A stretch of DNA of 64,000 bases, from NCBI RefSeq assembly GCF_029714945.1, contig NZ_CP121634.1:6221001-6285000 (forward strand), read 5' to 3'. The number at the start of each line of letters is the position of its first letter. Within the stretch, counting starts at the first letter, position 1. Shown in pieces: positions 1-9,104 of the stretch. Source of the stretch: Bradyrhizobium sp. CIAT3101 (GTDB lineage: Bacteria > Pseudomonadota > Alphaproteobacteria > Rhizobiales > Xanthobacteraceae). The notes under the pieces were generated by a model. The model searched no databases. It saw only the letters and a program-made list of their open reading frames with translations, and had not been told where the DNA came from. The position numbers and the translations under genes are program-made.

Positions 1-512
1 ACGGCGAGACCGATATCCTGAAGCACCGGATTGAGATCGCGCCCCTCGATCGGCGGATTGACGATGCGCAGGAACGGGTTCGAGGTGATCAGGATGAAGA
101 GATAGAAGGCGCTCGCGATCCAGGCCTGAACGGCGAGCACATGCGCGCGCAGCGACAGCGGCAGATTGTTGCCGAAGGCGGCGACGAGCCCGCCGAACAG
201 CGCCAGGATCGATACCCACAACAGCATCGAGCCTTCATGGTTTCCCCACACGCCAGTGATCTTGTAGATCAACGGCTTCATGGAGTGGGAATTCTCGTAG
301 ACGTTGGCGACGGAGAAGTCCGAGTTCACGTGCAACGTCACGAGCGCGATGAACGACGCGCCGACAAACAGGAGCTGCGCCAGCGCGGTGGAGCGCGCCA
401 CGTTCATCAGCGCCGGATCGCGCAAGCGTGCGCCGATCATCGGCACGAAGGACTGGATCAGCGCCAGCGCGAGCGCCAGCACCAGCGCGTAATGTCCGGC
501 TTCCGCGATCAC
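1..512 (-). CDS. ccmF: Cytochrome c haem lyase subunit CcmF (N-terminal part, cut by window edge)
   Basis: CcmF is the polytopic inner-membrane subunit of the cytochrome c haem ligation complex, which takes haem from CcmE and attaches it to apocytochromes in the periplasm. Only about 170 of the usual roughly 650 residues are present because the frame runs off the left edge. The visible part is hydrophobic and contains the family hallmark [16 protein letters not shown] at about residues 84-99. Translation most likely starts at the GTG at 512, which overlaps the ccmE stop in a GTGA junction and implies translational coupling. The gene is the last visible member of ccmI-ccmE-ccmF (cycHJK in rhizobia). 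The family call is secure; the start is inferred from the overlap. Confidence 0.95.
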   Translation of the reverse strand, partial: MIAEAGHYALVLALALALIQSFVPMIGARLRDPALMNVARSTALAQLLFVGASFIALVTLHVNSDFSVANVYENSHSMKPLIYKITGVWGNHEGSMLLWVSILALFGGLVAAFGNNLPLSLRAHVLAVQAWIASAFYLFILITSNPFLRIVNPPIEGRDLNPVLQDIGLA

Positions 513-1018
513 CGCACCGCTCCCTGCGAATTGCCCTGCGCCGTGGTCGCCGAAGGCCTTGTGGTACCGGACGCTTGGGCGCCGTAATCGTCCTTCCAGT
601 GCCCCTGCTTCTTCAGGGCATCGGCGACGTCCTTGGGCATGTAGGTCTCGTCGTGCTTGGCGAGCACCGTGTCGGCCTTGAACACGCCGTTGGCATCGAG
701 CGCGCCTTCGGCAACGACGCCCTGCCCTTCGCGGAACAGATCGGGCAAAATGCCCTTGTAGGCGACGGGCAGCTTGGCGCCGCCGTCGGCCACCTCAAAC
801 GTCACCGCGAGATTGTCGCCGCGCTGGAGCGAGCCCGGCTGCACCAGACCGCCGAGCCGGAAGCGCTTGCCGGGCTGGACGTGCTTCTCGGCCACCATGG
901 TCGGGGTCGAGAAGAACACGATGGAGTCGCGCAGGGCATTGAGCACCAGCGCGGCCGCGAGCGCGAGCACGGCGAGCGAGCCGCCGATGATGGTCATACG
1001 TCGCTGCTTGCGCGTCAT
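509..1018 (-). CDS. ccmE: Cytochrome c maturation haem chaperone CcmE
   Basis: CcmE is the membrane-anchored periplasmic haem chaperone that binds haem covalently through a histidine and hands it to CcmF. The 169-residue protein has a short basic N-terminus, one membrane anchor at about residues 9-27 and the beta-barrel OB-fold domain. The haem-binding motif is [11 protein letters not shown], with His122 and Tyr126. The chosen ATG at 1018 gives the usual family start (MTRKQRRM); the open frame extends further upstream but that part is not CcmE-like. It lies 37 bp after ccmI and overlaps ccmF by four bases, so the three are probably one operon. The C-terminal tail is Ser/Thr/Gly-rich, as is common in this family. 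Confidence 0.96.
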   Translation of the reverse strand: MTRKQRRMTIIGGSLAVLALAAALVLNALRDSIVFFSTPTMVAEKHVQPGKRFRLGGLVQPGSLQRGDNLAVTFEVADGGAKLPVAYKGILPDLFREGQGVVAEGALDANGVFKADTVLAKHDETYMPKDVADALKKQGHWKDDYGAQASGTTRPSATTAQGNSQGAVR

Positions 1019-1055
1019 GGCGTATCCGTTCTCCGCTCGTCTCGTGCTGCGACTG

Positions 1056-2171
1056 TCATCCGTCGAGCCCGAGAGTCTTGAGGCCTTCGTTGAGCTGGCG
1101 CAACCGCTCGGAATCCCTGGCGACCGCCTGACGGGCATCGGTCGAGGCTCCTAGCGCCTTGTCGCGATCACCCATCACCAGATAGGCGCGCACCAGACGC
1201 AGCCACCCCTCGACATCGTCGCCGTTCTGCTTGAGGCGCGTGGCGAGACGTTCGACCATGCCGCGGATCATCGCGTTGCGATCGCCGTCGTTCATCTCCT
1301 TGGACGCAGCGATGGTCTCGTCGGACAGCGCCGGCATCGTCACGCCGCCACCACCGACCCGCGCGAGCGAGGTCTGCACCAATGGCCGCCACGGCGCATC
1401 CGCGGGTGCTTTCGCCAGCAGCGCGCGCCAGATATTGGCGGCGTCATCCTTGCGGCCGTCCTGTTCGGCGGCGAGCCCGAGGAAGTAGTTCGCCTTGGGA
1501 TCGTCGGCGTTGAGCGCATGCGCGCGCTCGAACTCGGTCTTGGCTTCCGCCGTCACCACGCCGCTGGCAGCGGCCGTGATCGCCTCGCCGAGATCGGAGC
1601 GGCGCTCCGCGCTCTCGCCGTTATAGGCGATCGAGCTGCGATAGGCGCGCACGGCCTCGTCGAAGCGGCCAAGCCGTTCCAGCACCGGCGCGAGCACGTT
1701 CCAGCCGCGGCCATCGGTCGGATTCTTTTCCAGGTGTTGCTGGACCTGCACGACGAGGTTCTCGAGCGACTGCGCCATGCCGGACCCGGCGCCACGCTCC
1801 CGTTGCGCCAGCGGGAAGTCGCGAAGCGCGGGCGAGCCGAGCGGAATGTAGATCGCGGCCGCCACCAAAGGCAGGCCGACCAGCGCCAGCACGGCGGCCG
1901 CGCGGCGCCATTTCAGGCTGGACGTCGGCACGAGCGCAGACTCGGTGCCGGCGGCGGCAAGCAGCCTGCGGCTGATCTCGACGCGCGCCGCCTCGGCTTC
2001 AGGCCGCGCAATCAGGCCTGCGGCGAGATCACGCTCGATCTCGGCCAGCTGATCCTTGTAGACCGCGACCTCGCTGCCTTGATTGTCAGGACGCGCGCCA
2101 CGGCCGAGCGGCCAGAGCACGGCGAATATCGCCGCGACCGTCATCAGCGCGAACACGAACCATAGCGTCAT
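1056..2171 (-). CDS. ccmI: Cytochrome c biogenesis protein CcmI (CycH)
   Basis: CcmI (CycH in rhizobia) is a bitopic protein that chaperones apocytochrome c to the CcmF/CcmH ligation complex. The 371-residue product begins with a transmembrane helix (residues about 1-22), has a cytoplasmic loop rich in charged residues, and a second helix at about residues 90-112. It ends in a periplasmic TPR-like domain containing [19 protein letters not shown] and [14 protein letters not shown]. The ATG at 2171 was chosen because it places the first helix at the N-terminus; 26 extra upstream codons in the frame are low-complexity. It is the first gene of the visible ccmI-ccmE-ccmF operon. The intact operon indicates System I cytochrome c maturation. 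Confidence 0.93.
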   Translation of the reverse strand: MTLWFVFALMTVAAIFAVLWPLGRGARPDNQGSEVAVYKDQLAEIERDLAAGLIARPEAEAARVEISRRLLAAAGTESALVPTSSLKWRRAAAVLALVGLPLVAAAIYIPLGSPALRDFPLAQRERGAGSGMAQSLENLVVQVQQHLEKNPTDGRGWNVLAPVLERLGRFDEAVRAYRSSIAYNGESAERRSDLGEAITAAASGVVTAEAKTEFERAHALNADDPKANYFLGLAAEQDGRKDDAANIWRALLAKAPADAPWRPLVQTSLARVGGGGVTMPALSDETIAASKEMNDGDRNAMIRGMVERLATRLKQNGDDVEGWLRLVRAYLVMGDRDKALGASTDARQAVARDSERLRQLNEGLKTLGLDG

Positions 2172-2302
2172 CAGGCAAGCTTCCGGCAGCGCGCGAGCCG
2201 CGCCTGTAGCTGGCTTTACACCACGGCCGGACGATGCGGCAATTGACAATTGTCAATTTGGCGCGAGCGCACACAGTCCCGAAATGGTGACAATCCAACG
2301 GC

Positions 2303-2572
2303 TTAGCCGATCTCGAAGTCCGCGCTTTGAGCGGCGTCCTCGCCGTGCCCGTTGAAGGCCTTCAGGAAGTATGTTCCCGGCACGATTGCTTCAGGCAATC
2401 TGATCCGCAACGCCCCGACGGGAACGGGCGATGCAACCCTGGTGACGGTCTCGGTCAGCTGCCGACCGCTTGCCTTCTCGACCAGCACCACCTTCGCGCC
2501 GACCATCAGCCGTTGATATTTGGCAACAATGACGCGGTTTTCGATTTCGATGGAGCTGATAATGGGTTTCAT
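2303..2572 (-). CDS. Small conserved hypothetical protein, 89 aa
   Basis: I do not recognise a named family. Starting at the ATG at 2572, the 89-residue product is predicted to be soluble and beta-rich, with alternating hydrophobic strands (IISSIEIENRVIVAKYQRL, GAKVVLVEKASG, GALRIRLP). It ends in a segment resembling an Ig-like carbohydrate-binding or adhesin strand (GTYFLKAFNGHGEDAAQSADFEIG is the C-terminal region, positions about 66-89). No signal peptide is evident from this start. A longer frame upstream to 2713 overlaps the neighbouring gene's 3' end and was not used. The gene lies between ccmI and a larger unknown gene on the same strand, separated by 131 bp and 100 bp. Function is unknown. 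Confidence 0.6.
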   Translation of the reverse strand: MKPIISSIEIENRVIVAKYQRLMVGAKVVLVEKASGRQLTETVTRVASPVPVGALRIRLPEAIVPGTYFLKAFNGHGEDAAQSADFEIG

Positions 2573-2672
2573 GCGCCCACAGATAGAAATTCCAGAAGCT
2601 TGCGCGGCGACCGTAGGGCTCGCCACCGGCAGCGTCAACCACAAATTGTGATCACGAAAAGATGCGCTTGAA

Positions 2673-4076
2673 TCAGCTTGCGCGGGTCGATTTGCGTTCG
2701 CCCGTCGCCGCATTCTCCGCGGCGCGGCTCATGAGCGAGGCGTAATCGTCGCCGAACAGCACCTGGCAGAAGCGGATCGCCGCCTGCACCTGCTGCTGCC
2801 GGTAGGTGCGGACCTTGTGATCGGCGGCGCGCAGCGATTGCACCAGCTGCTCGGTCGACCGTTCCACATATTGCTGCAGGTCGGAATAGGTGCGCAGCGT
2901 CACCTCGTTGATCGCGAGCTCGCTGGCATAGTTGCGGCAGGTTGCGACGAAATCGATCAGCGCCACGGTTTCCTCGACCTCGGTACTGTCGATCCGTGCA
3001 CCCGGCGGAATGTCCTTCTCCGCGCGCTGGCGCAGGATGCGGCGGACGCGGCCGGGAACGCTGTCGATCTCCGATTGCAACGCATTGGAGATGTCGGCCC
3101 GGATCGAGGTCAGCTGCTTGCCCCAGGCTGAATCGTTGCGCAGGTCGAGTTCGGTGCGCAGGCCGCGGACGCCGTCATGCAGCGCCTTCAGATTGTCGGC
3201 GACGGTCTCGAAATGGCCGCGCTTGATGTCCATGCGCAAATTGGCGGCAACGCGGGCCAGATCGTGCAGGGCCATCGTGACCGCCACGCCGTAGGGCGTC
3301 GCGGCGACGCGGATCTCGTCATCGGACGCGGCGATCTTGATGGCGAGACGAATGATCTGCCACGGCGCGGTCATGCGCTGGACCACCACCGACAGCGCGA
3401 ATGGCAGCATCTGCGGGGTCTGGAGCACGGGAATGTTGAGCGCGGCGGTCACCGAGGTGATCTGGGGATCGCCGAATGCGCGCAGGAAGCGCGGCAGCTT
3501 TTCATTGAGCGTGCCGAGCGCCTCGCGAACGGCGAGCACCGCGCCGATCGAATAGAGATCCTCGATCACATTCGGCGGACCGACGCGGGCGAGCGCGCGC
3601 GACTTGTCGCCACCACCCGGCCCCGTCAGCTCGAAGATGGCATCTGCCGCCACCGCCTGGAGCTTCAGCGCGAGCGCCTCGACCTGCCCGGAACTGTCCG
3701 TCGCCGGCATGCGCGCCAGCGCCGCCTCGAATTCGTTGACCTTGTCCGGAGCACCGTCGCGGCCGAGCCATTGCCAGATCGGAGGCAGCGAGGAGCGGCG
3801 GATCTGGCCGACCCGGGTCGGGGCGCCGTTCTCCACCAGGAACGGTTCCAGCACCTGGAACAGCAGTCGCGACAGATCGTCGGTGCGCGGCGGCGGAGCC
3901 TCGTCGGCCTCGGTCTTGCGCACGATCTTGCGCAGCTGCTCGAGCACCAGGGTCGCCACAGCGGTGTCCTGGCCGCGCTCGAGCGCGCGCTCGAACTCCC
4001 GCATCAGCAGCGCCTGCGCCTGCGGCGGGAGCTGCGCGAGATATTCCCTCAGCCGCTCGATCGATGTCTGGCTCAT
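2673..4076 (-). CDS. Conserved hypothetical protein, 467 aa, largely alpha-helical
   Basis: I recognise no characterised domain in this long cytoplasmic protein. It opens with a helical, charged N-terminus (TSIERLREYLAQLPPQAQALL) and is predicted to be almost entirely alpha-helical with several amphipathic stretches, including a possible coiled coil around YSDLQQYVERSTEQLVQSLR near residue 410. There is no signal peptide or convincing membrane segment. The codon usage and GC pattern match the neighbours, so it is not an obvious recent acquisition. It sits between the feuPQ pair and the ccm genes on the same strand but 148 bp from feuQ, so co-transcription is uncertain. It could be a scaffold or envelope-stress component; that is speculation from context. 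Confidence 0.8.
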   Translation of the reverse strand: MSQTSIERLREYLAQLPPQAQALLMREFERALERGQDTAVATLVLEQLRKIVRKTEADEAPPPRTDDLSRLLFQVLEPFLVENGAPTRVGQIRRSSLPPIWQWLGRDGAPDKVNEFEAALARMPATDSSGQVEALALKLQAVAADAIFELTGPGGGDKSRALARVGPPNVIEDLYSIGAVLAVREALGTLNEKLPRFLRAFGDPQITSVTAALNIPVLQTPQMLPFALSVVVQRMTAPWQIIRLAIKIAASDDEIRVAATPYGVAVTMALHDLARVAANLRMDIKRGHFETVADNLKALHDGVRGLRTELDLRNDSAWGKQLTSIRADISNALQSEIDSVPGRVRRILRQRAEKDIPPGARIDSTEVEETVALIDFVATCRNYASELAINEVTLRTYSDLQQYVERSTEQLVQSLRAADHKVRTYRQQQVQAAIRFCQVLFGDDYASLMSRAAENAATGERKSTRAS

Positions 4077-4224
4077 GCGCCCGGGTAATGCACGGTAAAA
4101 TGGCGGACGTAGGATGGGTCCTGCACGATCATAGGTGGGAGCGCCTTAAGAAGCCGTTGAGGAAGTCGCTCCGAATACGCCCGGTTTCGCCCGAAAGCCC
4201 AAATAATCGTTTGAGATCAGAGGA

Positions 4225-5649
4225 TTATATTCCCGGCAGCACCAGCTCGGCCCGCAGGCCCCCGATCGGCGCGCTGCCGAGCGAGAGGCTGCCACCATAG
4301 AGCGCGGCAAGGTCGGTCACGATCGACAGCCCGAGCCCGGAGCCCGGCTTGGACTCGTCGAGCCGCTGGCCCCGCCGGGACACCTGGGCGCGTTCGGCCT
4401 CCGAGAGGCCGCGCCCGTCGTCATCGACGATGAGCCGCAGCCGGGGGCCTGCCCCGGCCTCGGTCGGCGCCTCCACCACCACCTCGATGAAGACGCGCGA
4501 GGCTGCCCATTTGCAGGCATTGTCGACGAGATTGCCGACCATTTCCTCCAGATCCTGCCGCTCGCCGCGGAATTTCGCCGACGGATCGGCCTTGGCCTCC
4601 ACGGCAATGCCGCGGCCGCGATAGATCTTCTCCATGGTCCGCCGCAACGCTTCGATGGCGGGGGCAACCTCCGTCACCGTGCCGACGATCGAGACGCGGG
4701 CCGCGATGCGGGCGCGCTCCAGATGATGGGCGAGCTGGCTGCGCATCACGTCCGCCTGCTCCATCACCTTGGCCGCGAACGGATCGGCGGCGTGCGTTCC
4801 GGCCTCGTTGACGATCACCGACAGCGGCGTCTTGATCGCGTGGGCAAGGTTGCCGACATGGGTGCGGGCGCGCTCGACGATCTCTCTGTTGGCGTCGATC
4901 AGTGCGTTGGTCTCGCGTGCGAGCGGCGCGATCTCGACCGGGAATTCGCCCTCCAGCCGCTCCGCCCGCCCCGAGCGGATGTCGGCGATGGATTCGGAAA
5001 TGCGCTTGAGCGGCGCGAGGCCGAAGCGGACCTGGAACACCGTCGTCAGCAGCAGCACGATGCCGAGCGCGGTGAAGGTGCCGCCGAGATAGTAGTCGAA
5101 GCTGCGCGTCTCGTCGAAAATCTCGGTGTCGTCGCCGGCGACGCTGACGAGATATTTGCCGTCGGCGCCGAGATCGACGGGACGCTCGACCATGCGCAGA
5201 TTCTGGCCTTCGGGCCCGTCGACATAAGCGAGGCGAATGCCGGCCGCGGTGAGCTCGGTGCCTTGATCCTCCAGCTTCGGCAGCTTCTTGTCCCAGAGCG
5301 AGCGCGAGGACCGTACCTCCGGCTTCTCGGTGTCGGTGCGCGTGATCTGCCAGTACCAGCCGGACAGCGGCAGCTCGAACAGGGGCTCGCCGAGCGACTG
5401 GAACTGCCGGTCCGGCGGCTCGTCGGGGGTGGCGACCTCGGCGATCAGGGTACGGAGATAGAGGTTCAGCCGGCGGTCGAAGGCACGCTCGGTGGCGTTC
5501 TTGTAGACCGACGACAGCACGACGCCGGTGATGGCCAGGATCACCACGAGCCAGGCGGTCGCCGACAGGAACAGTCGGTTGGCAAGCGAGCTGGCGGGCA
5601 TCGGAATGATCCCGGAGGCGCGAGGTGGCGGCATGGCTTCGGCGGTCAT
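4225..5649 (-). CDS. feuQ: Sensor histidine kinase, FeuQ-like
   Basis: This is an inner-membrane sensor kinase of the EnvZ/PhoQ type, 474 residues. It has a membrane helix at about 27-48, a periplasmic sensory loop to about 185, and a second helix at about 187-207. A HAMP-like linker follows, then a dimerisation domain with phosphoacceptor His270 in GNLAHAIKTPLSV. The C-terminal ATPase domain has the N-box GNLVDNACKWA (about 372-382) and the G-box PGSGLGLSIV. It lies 31 bp downstream of the response regulator, so the two form an operon. FeuPQ next to the cytochrome c maturation genes is an established rhizobial arrangement, which is why I assign the name; orthology is inferred. FeuPQ has been linked to iron uptake and cyclic glucan export in rhizobia. 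Confidence 0.85.
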   Translation of the reverse strand: MTAEAMPPPRASGIIPMPASSLANRLFLSATAWLVVILAITGVVLSSVYKNATERAFDRRLNLYLRTLIAEVATPDEPPDRQFQSLGEPLFELPLSGWYWQITRTDTEKPEVRSSRSLWDKKLPKLEDQGTELTAAGIRLAYVDGPEGQNLRMVERPVDLGADGKYLVSVAGDDTEIFDETRSFDYYLGGTFTALGIVLLLTTVFQVRFGLAPLKRISESIADIRSGRAERLEGEFPVEIAPLARETNALIDANREIVERARTHVGNLAHAIKTPLSVIVNEAGTHAADPFAAKVMEQADVMRSQLAHHLERARIAARVSIVGTVTEVAPAIEALRRTMEKIYRGRGIAVEAKADPSAKFRGERQDLEEMVGNLVDNACKWAASRVFIEVVVEAPTEAGAGPRLRLIVDDDGRGLSEAERAQVSRRGQRLDESKPGSGLGLSIVTDLAALYGGSLSLGSAPIGGLRAELVLPGI

Positions 5650-5680
5650 GACCGGACCAAGGCCCGTGCCGGGGCGCCCG

Positions 5681-6352
5681 TCAAGCCCCTGCGGCCGGCG
5701 GGGTCAGGAGATAACCAAGGCCACGGACGGTCTGGATGATGTCGACGTCGAGCTTCTTGCGGATGCGGCCGACGAAGACTTCGATCGTGTTGGAGTCGCG
5801 GTCGAAATCCTGGTCGTAGAGATGCTCGACCAGCTCCGTGCGCGACACGACGCGCCCCGAATGGTGCATCAGGTAGGCCAGAAGCCGATATTCGTGCGAG
5901 GTCATCTTGACCGGATTGCCGGAGACGCTGACCCGGCCGGTGCGGGTGTCGAGCGTGACCGGGCCGCAGCTGAGCTCGCTCTGGGCATGGCCGGTGGAGC
6001 GCCGCAGCAGCGCACGGATCCGCGCCAGCACCTCCTCCAGATGGAACGGCTTGGCGACATAATCGTCGGCGCCGGCATCAAAGCCCTGGACCTTGTCGCT
6101 CCAGCGGTCGCGCGCGGTGAGGATCAGGACCGGCATGGTGCGGCCGTTGCGGCGCCAGGCTTCCAGCACCGAGATGCCGTCCTTCTTGGGCAGGCCGATA
6201 TCGAGCACAACGGCGTCATACGGCTCGTTATCGCCGAGATAATGCCCCTCCTCTCCGTCAAAGGCGCGGTCGACGACATAGCCGGCGTCCGTCAGCGCCT
6301 TGGTGAGCTGGCGATTGAGATCGGGGTCGTCCTCAACAACAAGCAGGCGCAC
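5681..6352 (-). CDS. feuP: OmpR-family response regulator, FeuP-like
   Basis: This is the DNA-binding partner of the adjacent sensor kinase. The 223-residue protein has a receiver domain with the acidic pair at residues 8-9, phosphoacceptor Asp51 (VVLDIGLPKKDG), Thr79 and Lys101. It is followed by an OmpR-type winged helix ending in TIEVFVGRIRKKL and TVRGLGYLL. The start is a GTG at 6352, because receiver domains begin directly with the RLLVVEDD strand; the frame upstream of it has no family similarity. The sequence closely resembles rhizobial FeuP as I remember it, and the location beside ccm genes supports this. It is the promoter-proximal gene of the feuPQ operon. Confidence 0.88.
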   Translation of the reverse strand: MRLLVVEDDPDLNRQLTKALTDAGYVVDRAFDGEEGHYLGDNEPYDAVVLDIGLPKKDGISVLEAWRRNGRTMPVLILTARDRWSDKVQGFDAGADDYVAKPFHLEEVLARIRALLRRSTGHAQSELSCGPVTLDTRTGRVSVSGNPVKMTSHEYRLLAYLMHHSGRVVSRTELVEHLYDQDFDRDSNTIEVFVGRIRKKLDVDIIQTVRGLGYLLTPPAAGA

Positions 6353-6483
6353 GCTTCTCTCCAGGAATAGGCTGCACGATCGATCGCCAGAGATGAGCAA
6401 TTCCGGCGTGAACTGAGTATGAACGCGGGGAACCGCCGGCGTTACTTTTTGGTCATATACGATGTGTCCACGCCCGACGCGAC

Positions 6484-6529
6484 TGCGCCCGCCAGGCCAC
6501 CGGACGAGACCTGTGGCATGGCGGGCGCA
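6484..6529. repeat. Perfect 11-bp inverted repeat, possible terminator
   Basis: TGCGCCCGCCA at 6484-6494 is matched exactly by TGGCGGGCGCA at 6519-6529, with a 24-base loop. It lies between the feuP start and the 3' end of the small membrane-protein gene at 6584. On the minus strand it would follow that gene as a hairpin, but no T-tract follows, so intrinsic termination is doubtful. Confidence 0.45.
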
Positions 6530-6583
6530 ATGTGCCGCGTTAGCGGCTGAGTCGGAAGGTCCGCCCTTCCTGTAAGCCCTCCG

Positions 6584-6739
6584 TCAGGTCCGAAAGAACA
6601 CGAACCAGACGACCGCGAGAATCAGGATTGCAAGCCCGGTCGAGATGGCGAGCAGCGCGGCCACCGACGGGCCAGGTTCGCCCTGGCGTGCCTCGGTCGC
6701 AGTTTCGACGATCTGACGGTGCTCGCGCGTGGTTGCCAT
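6584..6739 (-). CDS. Small single-pass membrane protein, 51 aa
   Basis: This short gene reads from an ATG at 6739 to a TGA at 6584. The product has a charged N-terminal half (MATTREHRQIVETATEARQG), then a strongly hydrophobic segment (VAALLAISTGLAILILAVVW, about residues 26-45) and a short FVFFRT tail. This is the layout of a small C-tail-anchored inner-membrane protein. It stands alone, with feuP upstream on the same strand 231 bp away and ku divergent on the other side. I do not know its function. Support comes from the clean hydrophobic profile and sensible start and stop; no database comparison was possible. Confidence 0.6.
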   Translation of the reverse strand: MATTREHRQIVETATEARQGEPGPSVAALLAISTGLAILILAVVWFVFFRT

Positions 6740-6975
6740 GGTGACCTCAATCTCTGGATGTCGCCTCCGATGACCGCGACGTCAGCACGGCCCTGTGTCC
6801 GAAGCCAACGCCCGATCCGATTTGATGTTCCGGCTTTTTGCCAAGGGACCGGGCCGAACCGCGGTGGTCAGCGACTGGTTAACGCAGTTGCAAGAATCCG
6901 ACCTGAGCCGTGTATGATTCGGTGTTCCCCGATGGTATCCTCATAAGTCTGTCCCCGTTGCGTTTGGAGTAGCCC

Positions 6976-7974
6976 ATGGCCCCCCGCGCCAATTGGAAGG
7001 GTTTTCTGCGTCTCTCGCTCGTGACCTGCCCGGTCGCGCTGTATCCGGCCACCTCGGATACCGAGAAGGTCTCGTTCAACCAGATCAACCGCAAGACCGG
7101 CCACCGGATCAAATATCTGAAGGTCGACGCCGAGACCGGTGACGAGGTGACCTCCGAGGACATCGTCAAGGGCTACAAGGTCGACACCGACACCTACATC
7201 GAGGTCACCAAGGACGAGCTCGACGACATTGCGCTGGACTCGACCCATACGATCGAGATCGACGAGTTCGTCCCGAGGACCGACATCGACAGCCGCTATC
7301 TGATCCGCCCCTATTACCTCGTGCCGGACGGCAAGGTCGGCCACGACGCCTTTGCGGTGATCCGCGAGACCATCCGCAGCATGGACAAGGTCGCGATCGG
7401 CCGCGTGGTGCTGACCAATCGCGAGCACATCATCGCGCTCGAGCCGCTCGAGAGCGGGTTGATGGGCACGCTGCTACGCTACCCCTATGAGGTGCGCAGC
7501 GAGAGCGAATATTTCGACGACATCCAGGACGTCAAGCTGACGAAGGACATGCTCGACCTCGCCAAGCACATCGTCGAGAAGAAGTCCGGCGCATTCGAGC
7601 CGGAACTGTTCGAGGACCATTACGAGACCGCGCTGATCGACCTCATCAACAAGAAGCGCTCGGGCGCGCCGATCGCAGCGAAGGCGACACCGAAGAACGG
7701 CGGCAACGTCATCAATCTGATGGACGCGCTGAAGAAGAGCCTCGCCAGCGAAAAGGACGCGACGCCCGCAGCGAAGGTCGCCAAGGAGACGGTCAAGGAA
7801 ACCGCCAAGGAAACCGCCAAGGCCAAGAAGCCGAAGAAGCGCGTCGAGGGCCAGCGCGAGATGCTGCTGCCGATCTCGGGCAAGGGCGTCAAGGATGCAG
7901 CCGCCAAGGAAGCCGCGCCGAAAAAGGCCGACAGGCCGGTGCGCGCGACCACACGGACGAAGAAGGCCGGCTGA
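6976..7974 (+). CDS. ku: Non-homologous end-joining protein Ku
   Basis: Bacterial Ku forms a ring-shaped homodimer that binds DNA double-strand ends and recruits the ligase LigD. The 332-residue protein starts with the characteristic ANWKGFLRLSLVTCPVALYPA and contains the central beta-barrel region (IEIDEFVPRTDIDSRYLIRPYYL, about residues 94-116) within the Ku core to about residue 260. The C-terminal 70 residues are a low-complexity lysine/alanine tail (repeated KETAKETAKAKKPKKR), typical of rhizobial Ku proteins and thought to bind DNA. No ligD is visible in this window, so its partner must be elsewhere. The ATG at 6976 follows a GGAG ribosome-binding site. Confidence 0.97.
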   Translation: MAPRANWKGFLRLSLVTCPVALYPATSDTEKVSFNQINRKTGHRIKYLKVDAETGDEVTSEDIVKGYKVDTDTYIEVTKDELDDIALDSTHTIEIDEFVPRTDIDSRYLIRPYYLVPDGKVGHDAFAVIRETIRSMDKVAIGRVVLTNREHIIALEPLESGLMGTLLRYPYEVRSESEYFDDIQDVKLTKDMLDLAKHIVEKKSGAFEPELFEDHYETALIDLINKKRSGAPIAAKATPKNGGNVINLMDALKKSLASEKDATPAAKVAKETVKETAKETAKAKKPKKRVEGQREMLLPISGKGVKDAAAKEAAPKKADRPVRATTRTKKAG

Positions 7975-8032
7975 CGACCTCGCATCACCGATCGCGCCGT
8001 GACGCCTCCCCTCACCGATCGGGCAGCCTGAC

Positions 8033-8269
8033 GTGCCCTGGTCGACGCCGTTCGACGATCCGATTGACGTGCGCGGCGGAGGCCGGCTGCGCACGCTGCA
8101 GGAAGCCGCCGATTTCATCATGCAGCTTCCCGAAGCCGAGCAGCAGGAGCCGCGCTGGCAGACCGCGATCGAGATGCTGATCAACGCGGCGGAGACCGGC
8201 GGCGGCTGGCTGATGTTCGCACGCGTCGGGATGCTGCGGGCGTTGAACGCGGACGGCCGCCGTGGATGA
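8033..8269 (+). CDS. Hypothetical protein, 78 aa
   Basis: The frame opens with a GTG at 8033 and encodes a small soluble protein. It contains RTLQEAADFIMQLPEAEQQ and WQTAIEMLINAAETGGGW, two amphipathic helices in a conventional protein composition. It starts 58 bp after ku on the same strand and may be transcribed with it, although no functional link is evident. The composition and coherent helices make it more credible than the overlapping minus-strand frame. I recognise no domain; similar small proteins of unknown function are widespread in Bradyrhizobium as far as I recall. Confidence 0.6.
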   Translation: MPWSTPFDDPIDVRGGGRLRTLQEAADFIMQLPEAEQQEPRWQTAIEMLINAAETGGGWLMFARVGMLRALNADGRRG

Positions 8270-8456
8270 GCCGCAATCAACATGCTTGCCGATCGGTTGA
8301 CGAACAGCCTCAACAATCCCTTAAGCGGCGCGGTCCCTTTCGCCTGATCATGTCATCGTGTCGCACTGAGTATTCCTACGGAAGCCAAAATTAACCTCCG
8401 ATTCCCCTTGCGCGCACCATGGTCCGGCGATCGAACGAGCCAGGGTTCGCAGCTTC

Positions 8457-8639
8457 GTGCCGCAGCAGGACGCCAGAAAGAACTACATCGGCATCGTGAA
8501 TGACACGACCGAGGACGAGCGCGTCGCCGACGGTGCGGCGCGCCTGCAGCCGCATGTGGTGGGCTATCTGGTCGGCCGTCTCGCGGCCGTGCTGGGACGC
8601 GCCCGCAAGGATTCGTCGGGCTGCACCACCACGGGTTGA
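8457..8639 (+). CDS. Possible small hypothetical protein, 60 aa
   Basis: A GTG-initiated frame encodes 60 residues with a plausible protein-like core (NYIGIVNDTTEDERVADGAAR, then HVVGYLVGRLAAVLG). No clear ribosome-binding site precedes the start and the C-terminus (KDSSGCTTTG) looks uninformative. It lies in an otherwise gene-poor stretch between the 78-aa gene and the Flp pilin. It could be real, a decayed gene, or chance. The long minus-strand frame across this area runs through the pilin and repeats and is not credible. Confidence 0.3.
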   Translation: MPQQDARKNYIGIVNDTTEDERVADGAARLQPHVVGYLVGRLAAVLGRARKDSSGCTTTG

Positions 8640-8825
8640 CGCGGCCCGGCTTCCATTCATTTGAATTGGATAATGAAACCTTCGTTTAACGGCTGTTACG
8701 TTAAGACACAGCTGGCAGGGTTCGGCCGAGCCTTGCCTATTTGACGCGCGCAAATGCCCGTCGATCATTTTACCAGTTTGATAACGCCGCGCGCCTACAT
8801 TGGACCGGATGATGAGGAGTTGGCG

Positions 8826-8990
8826 ATGATTTTGCTCAGGTCTTTTCTTGCCGATGAGAATGCCGCCACCGCAATCGAATACGGCCTGATCGCCGCCGGC
8901 ATCGCGCTCGCCATCGTCACCGTCGTGACCAACACGGGCAGCGCCCTCCTCAGCAACAAGTTCAACTCGATCAGCGCGGCCACGAAGTAA
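8826..8990 (+). CDS. Flp/Fap-type pilin subunit
   Basis: This 54-residue protein is a type IVb pilin of the Flp family, the major subunit of tight-adherence (Tad) pili. It has a short leader followed by the family core DENAATAIEYGLIAAGIALA, including the Glu-Tyr pair required for processing and assembly, and a hydrophobic helix continuing to about residue 38. I start it at the ATG at 8826, preceded by an AGGAG ribosome-binding site; an upstream start at 8754 would place an unrelated extension before the pilin core. No prepilin peptidase, CpaB-F or TadG genes lie nearby, so this is an orphan pilin whose assembly machinery would be encoded elsewhere. Confidence 0.9.
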   Translation: MILLRSFLADENAATAIEYGLIAAGIALAIVTVVTNTGSALLSNKFNSISAATK

Positions 8991-9000
8991 GGCTGCCCCA

Positions 9001-9082
9001 TCGTCGTTGCGAGCGAAGCGAAGCAATCGAGAGTCTTTCCGTGGAGAGATTCCGGATTGCTTCGCTGCATTCGCAATGACGA
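9001..9082. repeat. REP-like palindromic intergenic repeat (GCGAAGCAATC family)
   Basis: An imperfect inverted repeat spans this interval. The left arm begins CGTCGTTGCGAGCGAAGCG and ends AAGCAATC; the right arm is GGATTGCTTCGC...CATTCGCAATGACG. It starts 11 bp after the Flp pilin stop. The CGTCATTGCGA...GCGAAGCAATC motif is a common dispersed element of Bradyrhizobium and other rhizobial genomes. Confidence 0.75.
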
Positions 9083-9104
9083 AGCGAGAAGGATTCGCGA
9101 TGCC

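Noticed and set aside
8680..8700. TTAA pair upstream of the Flp pilin as a CtrA box
   Set aside because: The two TTAA half-sites are separated by about 11 bases rather than 7.
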